Assembly (NCBI GenBank): GCA_039566865.1
Contig: CM076949.1
Coordinates: 12,067,501 to 12,131,500 of the forward strand
Reading direction: 5' to 3'
From: Aurelia coerulea
Lineage: Eukaryota; Cnidaria; Scyphozoa; Semaeostomeae; Ulmaridae
DNA length: 64,000 nt
Positions 46,851 to 56,989 of the stretch are shown in pieces (position 1 is the first letter of the stretch; each line of letters opens with the position of its first letter). Below the pieces are notes generated by a model. That model had not been told where the DNA came from. It did no database searches and worked only from the letters and a program-made list of their open reading frames with translations. Position numbers and translations under genes: made by a program.

Positions 46851-47105
46851 ATGAATCTATATGATGTTTTGGTTCATGTAATTGTAATTGCTGATTCCCA
46901 CTCTTATGATCTCACAAAGATGAGAGCAGAATTGGATAAAGGAATGGGAGCAATGGTTATCGAAGAGGACATCATAAAATCTTTCGTTCTGGCCACGTTG
47001 AATTTTACAGCTCTTGCCACTCCTGAAATAATTGTTATTTATTCAAAGTTCATTGGAATTTTATGTTATTTGATGATGACTAGCAAGCATGCAGCTGATC
47101 ACTGA
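46851..47105 (+). CDS. unidentified small frame in the right palindrome arm
   Basis: 84 codons starting MNLYDVLVHVIVIADSH and ending MMTSKHAADH. Compared with the left-arm frame it carries a two-codon length change and about ten substitutions, with no stop and no net frame loss. That is mildly suggestive of a sequence that was once coding. No domain recognised. Confidence 0.25.
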   Translation: MNLYDVLVHVIVIADSHSYDLTKMRAELDKGMGAMVIEEDIIKSFVLATLNFTALATPEIIVIYSKFIGILCYLMMTSKHAADH

Positions 47106-47889
47106 AATTTGAGCGCCCTTTCTATTGACAATGATATTGCAAGAGGAAAGTCTGAACGATTTGTTGGAGAAACTGGCTGCAGATTACGGTCAAAAAAGTG
47201 GATTTTTGCCATTAAAACCAGTTGAAATACTTTTGGCATTTGTGCTGCTTCATATTTTCAGTTTGTGGTCCTCATTTTGCAAGATAGAATTGTAAGTATC
47301 TGTTAATTCGTCCTTATTTATAACAACAGTGTGATGTTTTATTAGGCCAGTTCAGTGCAAATCTTCCCATTATCACCTTCCCCTCAGCATTAAATATTGA
47401 AAATCGCCGGTGGTATTCATGTTAGCTTCAAACTAAAAAAGATTCAGATGCTGTAGTGCTCTAAGTTTGGCATCTTTTAAACACACAGAATAAGAACTTC
47501 GAAGCAAAGTATTTAGTCTCCAGATGCATGTGAAGAATATGTTTCTGTGTTTACTGAGGTTTTTACTATGACACGCTACAGTGAGGTCAGTGAGGTCAAA
47601 TTCAAAACTTCGGCATTTCTCCAGATTTTGAGATAATTCTTAGCCCCCGCGAACAGGCATGTATTCAAGTATTGGGAACACGTCTGTGAAGGAATGTTTT
47701 GAAAACCTTAATTTTGCTTCCGTACAATCTTTTTTTGGTGAAGGGTGGTAAAATCGTCCAAAAACGGCCTAAATTTGACTTTTCAAATTTCCCGGTCGAT
47801 TTTCCGTTCCATTGATTGCTTTCAAAGCGTGTCACGTGCCAAGGTCGTTAGCCAGTTAGGATTTAGTGCCTATCTTGCCCAGACATATA

Positions 47890-48506
47890 TTGACGGGGAA
47901 TGGAATGGGGGAATGGAATGGGGGAATCGCTCGGGGAATAGAAAAGTTATACAGTATATAGAAGGATAAAGTATAACATAGGAAAGTACTTCTCCGAATG
48001 TATATTTTCGCAAAATAGCTAGTCAATAACAGTTAGTTTTGTTACAAATCAAAAAATTAACTTCACTTTTCAAACAAAGGGGAATGGAATGGGGGAATGG
48101 GTTTTCAGGGAATATCAAAACTACCTGGTAGAAATTCGATTTGAAGGTATCATTCGAAGCCCCTTCTTTCCAGCTATCCAGATTTACCATTTTCGGATCG
48201 ATACACGAAACCGTTGGATCTAGAAGCGAAGGGGAAAGCCAGATAGAAGTTTGCTTGTTGTTTCAAAAGAAGTCAAAAGGCAAATTAGGACGACGCCTCT
48301 ACACAACAGGCTAGACATAGGCTTTTTTTAGATTGTTGGAACGATGAGAGATGCCTGGGAATGTTTCTTCACTTTGTTTTCACAAGCAGGGAGGATACAG
48401 CCTAGATATTCAGATCAAATTGAATGAATATTGGCATTGCTGTCGTTATCATCGCTACTATATGTATAGTAAAATCCCCCCTCCCAGGTTTCGCAAAGCT
48501 TGGCAG
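47890..48506. repeat. left arm of a second large inverted repeat
   Basis: 617 bp running from TTGACGGGGAATGG to GCAAAGCTTGGCAG. It pairs with 50961-51574 in inverse orientation across a 2.45-kb interior. The first part is the GGGGAATGG family; the rest includes TTCGGATCGATACACGAAAC. Confidence 0.85.
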
Positions 48507-48656
48507 TTTTTCTGTCAACGTTTCTTAACTTGACACCCCCTAGATTTTTACTTCCCGTACGCTTATGCCCCTGGGCATACAAAAGCATCGCTTCTTTTCT
48601 AAAAATGCTCTCTCGCACGACTGTGGTGCATCGTGCAACTCTTGCACAGCGCAGAT

Positions 48657-48899
48657 CGAGGGGCAAATTACTGATTTTTTTTTCGTACACCTTCCTTAAA
48701 ATCACAAAAAAATCACACACAAAAATCACAAAAGCACAAAATCACCATACAAAAATCACAAAATCATAGAAAAATCACAAAAAAAATCACACAAAAATCA
48801 CTAAAATCACAAAAAATCACTAAAATCACAGAAAAAAATCGTGTGATTTTAAAATCACAAAAATCACGTACGCTATTTTGAGAAGTGATTTGCCCCTCG
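48657..48899. mobile_element. 243-bp MITE with AAAATCAC minisatellite (8-bp duplication GCGCAGAT)
   Basis: The ends are CGAGGGGCAAATTACT and, at the right, AGTGATTTGCCCCTCG. GCGCAGAT at 48649-48656 and 48900-48907 is a perfect 8-bp duplication. The interior is almost wholly repeats of AAAATCAC with a GTGATTTTAAAATCAC palindrome near the right. Non-coding. Confidence 0.85.
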
Positions 48900-49212
48900 G
48901 CGCAGATTCTACAGAGCCAAAACGACATGATTTTAGGTCAGGCTGCCCAACACAAAATCAATTGTTTAGCATAATTTTTGCTCGACTGAGGGCATTTTTT
49001 TGCCCGATTGGGGCTCCCGGTCCCCCGCCTCGTACGCTTATGCCCAGGGGGGTACTCAGGTATATTTAGGATAGGGGTGCTCAGGCTGGGGTACAGCACA
49101 TCAACCCAAAAAATAATTTCTAGCATGAAAATAGATCCAAACAAATAATTTGTCTTACCCTACATACCCAAAAGTTATGGAATCAGTATCTTTAATCTGT
49201 AGAAAAGGCTTT

Positions 49213-49332
49213 GAATTGGGGAATTGCTAACTGCTTACTGCTAACTGCTAACTGCTTACATTTCTTACATTACATTTCTTACATTAACTGCTTACATTTC
49301 TTACATTACATTGCTAACTGCTTACATTTCTC
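49213..49332. repeat. minisatellite GCTAACTGCTTACATTTCTT
   Basis: Irregular repeats of GCTAACTGCTTACATTTC and TTACATTA inside the left half of the G-ended element. It is absent from the other two copies, so it arose here. Confidence 0.8.
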
Positions 49333-49427
49333 CATATTGTATTTGAATATTCACGTGTTTGATCTTAGTAATGTTAGTTACTTGATGTTAATTTCATTTG
49401 TAAATTATATTTTTCCCCGATTTTTTA

Positions 49428-50407
49428 GCCTGCGCGCAGACTTTGATCACTGGGGAGGAGAGGAGAGAAAGGAACTACAAAGTCTGCGCAACGCCGTGCA
49501 TTTTCTTGTTTTGAAACTTTCAATGTAATTGCGCAAGCGAGAAGCCCTTTGTTTTCTATTGTTATCAAAGCCAATCAATATCGAGTCCGAGCAAACCAGG
49601 ACCCAATAGATTTAGCGGAAGACGATTGATATTGTTTTGTTTACAAAGCGATAAAAGGTTGATTGTAATCGAAGTACTCAGTCGTTGAAAAAATAGCGGA
49701 TCGTGATGGGAAGGGAAGACTCACCGCTCTGCTATGAAGGGAAGTACACACGATTTTCGTGTAAATATGTGAACGATTGGCATGGATCAAATTTTCAGAG
49801 TGGCCTAAATCACGTCCAACGCATTTTCAACATCCATGGGATCCTTGATGAGCAGAAAATTGTGATGTAGGAATTTGTCAAGGAAATTTCCCACTTTCAG
49901 TGCTTCGACCGGTTTTGGAAAGTCTCTTGTCTGGGTGTCGTGTGAGTCGTGTGGAGTAAGAAACAGGTCCTGAAAATATTTATTCTGCTCGAATTTCTTT
50001 CAGCAGCAGGTTTACTTTTTTATTCACGCAACTCTCTTTTCGACAACTCATGGTTTTGTTGGTCTGTTTGCTTAGGCCTACACAAGGATCGAGTAACTTT
50101 CTTCGCTCCTTCAACAAATCTACGCAACGGCGATAAACATTTACATAGCAATGTCTTCACAGTTTTAGAGGAACAACCAACACCATCTACGAAATTTCCA
50201 TCGCTCTTGATTTGATACTGATCGTGCAATGCAAGCCACAATTTGTTTCAAAGTTTCTTGGGCGAAGCCGACTCAAAATTGCGCAATCTTGTGGCAAATA
50301 GGTCATGACGGCCATGTGATCAAAAACAAGGAAATGCACGGCGTTGCGCAGACTTTGTAGTTCCTTTCTTCCCTCTCCTCCCCAGTAACCAAAGTCTGCA
50401 CGCAGGC
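49428..50407. mobile_element. 980-bp TA-flanked element with ~90-bp inverted ends
   Basis: Starts GCCTGCGCGCAGACTTTG and ends with the complement GTCTGCACGCAGGC. The inverted match runs about 90 bp through GGGGAGGAGAGG and GTCTGCGCAACGCCGTGCAT. TA flanks at 49426-49427 and 50408-50409. No transposase frame. It sits inside the G-ended element. Confidence 0.82.
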
Positions 50408-50738
50408 TACGATTTTTTCATTTTCCCCAAATTTGAGACCAAAAAAGTAAGCCAGAATTTCAGGAACCCAAAAAAATAACTGTACAAATCATTGACCCAA
50501 AAAAGTAACCTGAACACTCCTATCCTAAATATATGAGATTACCCCCCTTGGGTTGTATGACGCGAGGGGGTACAGAAATGTTGTTCATTTTTTGCGATTC
50601 CCCCTTCAGCAACGCCATGTGGATTCTCTTTCAGCAGGTTTGTCTATTGTCTCTAAACACAAACATTCATATCCCTTGCTTTCCTTTTTGGTGGAACTGA
50701 GCTTTTTGCAGAGGGTGATAAAGAAAAGAGGGGCGGGG

Positions 50739-50890
50739 GCAGGATCACGAATCCCGAGAATATAATGTTAAATATCACGTTTGACTCCAAAGGATATAGC
50801 GTTTTCACATTTCACGACAATAGATAATGGCTTTTCACGCTTCACGAGAAGAAAATATGTCCGAAAAACATGGCTGATCACGATCACAAG
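50739..50890. repeat. TTCACG-rich interspersed repeat, copy 1
   Basis: Shares GGATCACGAATC, AATGTT, GCGTTT and CACGAGAAGAAAATATGTCC in order with 53993-54131. Confidence 0.6.
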
Positions 50891-50960
50891 CCAGAGTGCT
50901 GCTTTTCAGCTGTGAAACTTTGAACGAACACCTCAACGACATGATTTTAGGTCAGTGCCA

Positions 50961-51574
50961 CTGCCAAGCTTTGCTAAATTTGGGAGGGGGGATTTTACTA
51001 TACATATAGTAGCGATGATAACGACAGCAATGCCAATATTCATTCAATTTGATCTGAATATCTAGGCTGTATCCTCCCTGCTTGTGAAAACAAAGTGAAG
51101 AAAATTCCCAGGCATATCTCATCGTTCCAACAATCTAAGAAAAGCCTATGTCTAGCCTGTTTGTGTAGAGGCGTCGTCCTAATTTGCCTTTTGACTTCTT
51201 TTGAAACAACAACTGCTATCTGGCTTTCCCCTTCGCTTCTTGATCCAACGGTTTCGTGTATCGATCCGAAAATGGTACATTTGGATAGCTGGAAAGAAGG
51301 GGCTTCGAATGATACCTTCAAATCGAATTTCTACCAGGTAGTTTCAATATTCCCCGAAAACCCATTCCCCCATTCCATTCCCCTTTGTTTGAAAAGTGAA
51401 GTTTATTTTTTGATTTGTAACAAAACTATAACTGTTATTGACTAGCTACTTTGTGAAAAGATACATCTGGAGCAGTACTTTCATATGCTATACTTGGCAT
51501 ATTTATATACGGTATAACTTTTCTATTCCCCGAGCGATTCCCCCATTCCATTCCCCCATTCCTTTCCCCGTCAA
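50961..51574. repeat. right arm of the second large inverted repeat
   Basis: Begins CTGCCAAGCTTTGC and ends CCCCGTCAA, the complement of 47890-48506. The sequence ACATGATTTTAGGTCAG occurs just before it (50940) and also at 48926, i.e. at two places in the interior. Confidence 0.85.
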
Positions 51575-51719
51575 TGTGTGTACTTGGCATGGCATATATG
51601 AACTCATTGTTGTAAAGAATGCGTTTGCTAATCTGCCTGATAGCCTATTGAAATCTTGAAATGTTATTGCCAATTGAGATAAGAAACTATAATCTGAGTT
51701 TTACCATACGTTTATGGAG

Positions 51720-52085
51720 TAACAGTTCAATGTATCGATGCGAAAATGGTAAATTTGGATAGCTGAGAAGAAGGGGCTTCGAATGATACCTTGAAATCGA
51801 ATTTCTACCTGGTAGTTTCGATATTCCCCGAAAACCCATTCCCCCATTCCATTCCCCTTTGTTTGAAAAAGGAAAGTTTATTTTTTGATTTGTAACAAAA
51901 CTATAACTGTTATTGACAAGCTATATGGTGAAAAGATACATCTGGAGCAGTACTTTCATATGCTATACTTGGCTTATTTATATACTGTATAACTTTTCTA
52001 TTCCCCGAGCGATTCCCCCATTCCATTCCCCGTTCCATTCCCCCATTCCATTCCCCTCTTTAGAGATAGCCATTGAGTGATGCGT
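51720..52085. repeat. extra copy of the inverted-repeat arm
   Basis: Direct repeat of about 51240-51575, starting at TATCGATGCGAAAATGG. It extends further to CCCCTCTTTAGAGATAGCCA, which is the complement of the start of the copy at 44835. Confidence 0.8.
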
Positions 52086-52104
52086 GTTTTTACGCATGTA
52101 ACAA

Positions 52105-52927
52105 CCAGGGAGCTTTACACGGGAGAGGAAACGCGCGCTGGCGCTGTCTGCGATGTGATATGCGACCTCGTTTGTGTGTTAACGTAGCAACGGAGCAGCG
52201 ATAATTTGGCTTGCCTAGCAACGAAGTTTTTGCTGTGGAGAACGACCGGGAAGAAAGTGAGAAGGTGGATTGAAATGGGTTTGTCTTAGTAAACAAAGGT
52301 TGCACAGCATTTCCACTTGCCTCATTATTTTATAAACCGTCCGACCCTCATTCGATTGATTGAAATAACCAAAAATTGCGTAAGTTTCGAGTCGATTGGA
52401 ATCTCAGAATGTTGCTGAGGCACGAGAATAGGACAAAAGACAATCGGTGTAAGTACCCCGAAAGAAAATTAAAATATCTCGCGAGTCTCATACTATCTCA
52501 GAAACATTTTTCACTAGTTTTATTGCCAATGGCTATCCACAAGTAACTTAAATTGCTCAGAGTTGGGTGGGGTTGGGCAGGGTGAAATTTTCACAAATGC
52601 GTGCTTGGAGCGTGATCCAAAAGACGAGCTGGCCTAAGCACCGCTGAAAAAACTTAGCCGCTTCAGCCAATTCCTGATACCAAATGGCTAAATTAGTCTC
52701 ACTATGCAAAGATAAAACATTAAAGAGTCAAAATGATGTCTAACATAGCCTAAAATGCCTACCATTGTTGTTCAAATTCAATCCAAAAATGAGATGCACT
52801 GTCCGTCCAAACATCAGCTTCCATCTTGTTTTCTCTACAAAGTGCGCGATGCGCTGCGAAGGAGGCGCATATCACATCGCAGAATGCAACTCAATGCGCG
52901 TTTCCTCTCCCGTGTATAGCTCCCTGG
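52105..52927. mobile_element. 823-bp inverted-repeat element (6-bp duplication TAACAA)
   Basis: The ends are CCAGGGAGCTTTACACGGGA and, at the right, TCCCGTGTATAGCTCCCTGG. Pairing continues through GAGGAAACGCGC and a block with GCGATGTGATATGCG. TAACAA at 52099-52104 and 52928-52933 is a 6-bp direct repeat. No transposase is present, and the superfamily is unassigned. Confidence 0.75.
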
Positions 52928-53200
52928 TAACAACGAACAAATTTACGAATCACCGAACATAAAGACTGATTGCTGAAAAGTTTTCTTTTGCAAAAACAAC
53001 AAGACGCAATGCATGCAGCGTGCTAAATTATTAGAAAAGTGAATAAAGCGATCTGCTGATAATTGAGTGATACGTGTAGTTACCCATGTCGTCGTTACAA
53101 AATGAATCGTAATCAAGGTTGTGGGACACCTTTTATAAGCAAACGCTCGCAGCATCTTCCGCGAATTAACTGGGATATAAAATTTCATTCTTATCCCTAT

Positions 53201-53409
53201 TTAATTCTTGCTTCAGATAAAAATAATGTGGCCCCTCAGATATGAACAATCACAAATATAAAATTTGCCAGTTGCCAGATACCAATGGCAGTGTTCTCTC
53301 ATCACCGGGGCCAAAGTTTGGGATTTCAAATGCACTGGTCAAATGTGCACTCCCGCAGCAACCGAAATAGTTGGGGGTTAGAGAAAAATGCTTAGATTTT
53401 TTCTCCACC
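53201..53409. repeat. ~208-bp interspersed repeat, copy 2
   Basis: Near-identical to 34931-35138; differences are a few single bases. The flanks differ completely, so both are dispersed copies. Confidence 0.8.
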
Positions 53410-53573
53410 ACAGAACACGTGTTCCCCCAACCCCTAAATATCCGAGAAAAAGAATGTAGCCTCCTGGACTCCTACCGAAGATGAGAGAACACCCCATGCT
53501 GGCATTTCTTGTTTGGCTCGGCCAGCTCGGCTTTGCCTCTTTAGATAAAATTTGCTTTTAGTTTTTATGCACA

Positions 53574-53787
53574 AAGTAAACTGAGTAAGATTTCTTTGTT
53601 TTATCGTCCTGCGAGAAGTGAGAAAACATTCGCAAGGCAACATCTTAAGTCACACGATTGCCAAAATACCGCTATAAACGAAGCAAACTGAGCAAGATTT
53701 CTTTGTTTTATCGTCCTGCGAGAAGTGAAAAAACCTTTGCAAGCCAACATCTAAACTCACACTTTTGCCAAAATACCGCTATAAACA
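53574..53787. repeat. two-copy ~107-bp direct repeat
   Basis: Starts AACTGAGTAAGATTTCTTTG and repeats from about 53682. Both copies end CAAAATACCGCTATAAAC. Confidence 0.8.
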
Positions 53788-53826
53788 GGTAACCAACTCA
53801 TCTCGATGGCCATTCCAACATGATTC

Positions 53827-53965
53827 CAATTTGATTTGATTTGATTTGATTTTAATTTCTTTAGGCACGGTGGCCACGTCAGTCAAAGGACTGATTTACA
53901 GTGGGCCGTGCAATCATCTTCCATTGCCGTTGTTGTGAATTTATTTTAATTTGATATTAATCCAC
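53827..53965 (-). mobile_element. LINE 3' end with (AAATC)n tail
   Basis: On the minus strand: GGCCCACTGTAAATCAGTCC, CCTTTGACTGACGTGGCCAC, then AAATTAAAATCAAATCAAAT. The pentamer tail is of the same kind as on the split LINE at 34090. 5'-truncated. Confidence 0.65.
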
Positions 53966-53992
53966 CATAAACAGTGGATAGTAAAGGGGGTG

Positions 53993-54131
53993 AGGATCAC
54001 GAATCACGAAAATAAAATGTTCAATTTCACAAAGAATGTAGCGTTTACGCGTTTAAAGTAAATAAACACTGGCTTTTCGCGTTTCACGAGAAGAAAATAT
54101 GTCCAAAAATATTGCAGATCGCGTTTCACGA
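53993..54131. repeat. TTCACG-rich interspersed repeat, copy 2
   Basis: Diverged copy of 50739-50890. Confidence 0.6.
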
Positions 54132-54284
54132 AATACCCTTTACAACCCTCTAAACAGGGACTCACCTCATCTTGATGGTTATTTCAATTATCTTCCGCCA
54201 TAAAAACAGGCAACCACCTCATGGATGGCAATTTCATTAACTTAACTTAAGGTAAACATCTCATCTCAATGCTCACCAGGCAAC

Positions 54285-54394
54285 CATCTCATCTCAACGG
54301 TTGCCTAATTCGCTTTGGGCTACAACCAACTTAATGGCACCCAATTAACTTTATTAACTTTGGGCTACAGCCAACTTAATGGCACCCAATCAAC

Positions 54395-54464
<70 letters not shown>

Positions 54465-54490
54465 TAATAATAATAATAATAATTATAATA
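54285..54490. repeat. short repeat with (AAT)n tail, copy 1
   Basis: CACCAGGCAACCATCTCATC, then GCCTAATTCGCTTTGGG and CAACTTAATGGCACCCAATT (the last block partly duplicated), leading into a long (AAT)n run at 54396-54490. The unique part recurs at 63768-63857. It looks like the 3' part of a retroposon with an AAT tail. Confidence 0.75.
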
Positions 54491-54492
54491 AT

Positions 54493-55431
54493 CTATATTA
54501 TTAAAACGTGAAGCGAATTTTGTGTGGTGTAAAACTCGAGCACCGTTGCGCTGATCCTCGCGAGACTTTCCAAATATCTTCGTCTTCCCTCTACGGGGTG
54601 CAATAGAGATTTTGTTTTCTCAAATTCGCCCCCAAATCAGGGTAAGGGGCGAATTCGGTGACATCAAAGGATTGGCGGAATCCCTTTCAGTTGTCTGTGT
54701 ACAAGGGAATGATCTTTACACATATCACAATTGTCGGACCAATGAAAGATTGGAGCCATAGAAATGATTGGAGCTTTATTTACTCAGACTCTCTTTTTGA
54801 AAGGAGGAGAGGGCAGAGTTATACAGATCGACTTATTTTTCCAGCATAAATTTTGTTGGCCCGAGAGGAGAGTAAAGGAGGGGTTTGAATGAGAAAGGGA
54901 GACCATTCTTAGCCCAGGGGGAAACTCTTCATATACGCAGATGGGTCTTCATATACGCCGAGGAATTTTCAGGAAACCCAAAAAATATCAGTTTAGCTTC
55001 ATTTAGCTTCAAAAAAGCAGCTCATTTTATACCTTGACATCTGTAAACGAGCATAAAAGATCTGGAAACAATGCAAATTGAGACCAGGATTGTCAAATAT
55101 TTGATGACCAAAAATATCGAACGCATAATTTTAGTTTATTTGGACCCAAGAATATCACTTTCAGCAATATTCTGACCCAAAATACCGACTGACATCCCCG
55201 TATGTGCATGTGCTGAGTGCCCCCCCCCCCCTGGATCCTTAGCAGCACGGGACCGGAGATCCAAGGCTCCTATCGTTCCATACTCCGGTTCCAATGCTCC
55301 GGATTATACACCTACATCGGATGATACAAAGCAGAAAATGCTGTCAACGATTTCCTGTTTGTGTGATTTTGGTGTTGTCAAGGAAAGAAGAATCATGTCA
55401 TAAATAAGATCATGAGTGCATCCATATCTAG
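54493..55431 (+). repeat. 0.93-kb repeat, first of two tandem copies (Helitron-like 5' end)
   Basis: Begins TCTATATTATTAAAACGTG, preceded by A; this resembles the 5' end of Helitron elements (TC start with TATTATTAAA). The second copy is 58338-59269, about 97 percent alike by eye. No Rep/helicase and no clear CTRR end with hairpin; CTAG at 55428-55431 is only suggestive. The tandem order is interrupted by the TA element at 55435. Confidence 0.7.
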
Positions 55432-55557
55432 CTACCGGGTGTCCCAAAAAAAAGTTCCGGCGTTTGATTGAACGCAGACAAAAAAGTTCGTTATCTGGCA
55501 ATTTCTATTCATTCTAGGTACATGCTTGACATTTCAACTTACAGTTTGGCTGAAGTA

Positions 55558-56918
55558 GGGTAAGACGGGGTAAAGTGAACTACGGGGTAAAGTGAACTAC
55601 TCAGAACATTCGCGCTTCTCTCCAAAAGTAAACATGCAATGATAAAACGTGATTTATGCCCAATGCTTTGGTACATGTGCTCACAGAAAATGAAAACATT
55701 TTTGCAAAATAGTTCTTCCTGTTGTTGCAAAAAATCCCTTTACCCGAGGCAGTAGAAACAACCTCGGGAAATTATGGTTTATTGGTTTGGGCTCCTATCT
55801 TTGATCTTAATTTTTTACCCCTAGACGAAATTCATTTCTATAATTGTTTTGATCGATTTGAAGCACATGCCATGTGTTTACTTTTTCCAAAAGAAAAGGG
55901 CCAAGAAAGACTTTTTTGTCAGCTAACATAATACTTTAAAAGATCTACCGTTCAGTCGATATTTTGCTTCGACCGGGGTAAAGTGAACTACCCATGATTT
56001 TTGATTTTCTCATATGAACATTAAGTCAGATGAAGAAAACCTATTTCATCTCATTTGCTTCATAATTCTGCCTTCAGAAAATAATAATTTGCAGGACAAT
56101 TTTTCGCTCTGATGACACAGAAATATATTCTGATACCAGCTCCATGAAAAACCTCCAAAAATTTGACAGCCTAAGTTTGACCTTCATTCAAAAATGCGGT
56201 TACTGATCTAACAATTTCATTGGGATTTGATGAAGCAAGTATACCTATCGACATAGAAAGGATAAATGGCCATCATTGTGAAATTAGAATATTGATAATT
56301 GTCATAGATTTATAACTATTTTTGGTTTTATTTCTGGGTGGAGGTTTCAGGGCAAAGTGAACTACTTTGAGAATAGTGTTTCTCTTTGTGGTGATTTGGT
56401 ATTTATATGTAATATAGTATTTTCCAAGTATATTCCCATTATTGTTCATCGAATTGTATTCAGGTCTTGTAAACTGACTCGAATTTGTGACTTTAACAAT
56501 AGTTTTTGGTTGATATTTCATCTGCAAAGATCGTTCTCAACGTAGGTCACCGTTTAATTTTTTTAAATATCACTTTTGTGAAATTTTTGGGTTTATTTCG
56601 TTTTTGCATGCGAAGAACTCCTTAGAGTTGCAGAATAAATCATGTTTTCGGGTTTTACCAGCATCATTTTGGTTTTATCGAACAATTGCTAAGTAGTTCA
56701 CTTTACCCCGGCCTGGGGTAAAGTGAACTAGGCAGAGCGGTCGCCAAAGAAAGCTCTTTTGTGAGACAATGGAAAAAGATTTGAAAAATATTTTTGCTTG
56801 ATAAACTGACCCAAAGACATAATGTCAAAACAACGCTAAAAAGTTTGCCCTCAGCTACAATATCTTTAGGATATCCTTGAAAAACCTTCAAAATAGTTCA
56901 CTTTACCCCGTCTTACCC
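55558..56918. mobile_element. 1361-bp TA-flanked element with GGGGTAAAGTGAACTA repeats
   Basis: The ends GGGTAAGACGGGGTAAAGTG are exact inverted repeats flanked by TA at 55556-55557 and 56919-56920. GGGGTAAAGTGAACTA recurs inside at about 55582, 55977 and 56714 and inverted at about 56694, with a diverged copy (GGGCAAAGTGAACTA) near 56349. No transposase. Nested in the MITE at 55435. Confidence 0.88.
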
Positions 56919-56989
56919 TAAAGCAAAGAGCAGGAAGGCGTAATAATCTCTCTGGTTTTGCCTTGAACATGAAAGTAAAATGTTAGAGC

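Larger units (their letters stand above)
45124..47876. repeat. 2.75-kb palindrome with ~1.3-kb arms
   Basis: The left arm starts AAGATAGGCACTAAATCC and the right arm ends with its complement at 47876. Pairing continues, with scattered mismatches and small indels, to about 46448 and 46549, leaving a loop of about 100 bp that includes a C15 tract at 46501-46516. Arms have diverged by a few percent. It may be a foldback transposon or an inverted duplication. No terminal target duplication was identified. Confidence 0.88.
49043..50552 (+). mobile_element. G-ended interspersed element, copy 2, interrupted
   Basis: The left end CCCAGGGGGGTACTCAGG with TATTTAGGATAGGGGTG is mirrored at the right end by CACTCCTATCCTAAATATA and ACCCCCCTTGGG, so this copy keeps both inverted ends. 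It is split by the TA element at 49428-50407. The order of blocks matches copies at 13236-13567 and 63020-63375. Non-coding. Confidence 0.75.

Noticed and set aside
45124..47876. Polinton/Maverick terminal repeats
   Set aside because: The loop between arms is only about 100 bp, leaving no room for the expected genes.
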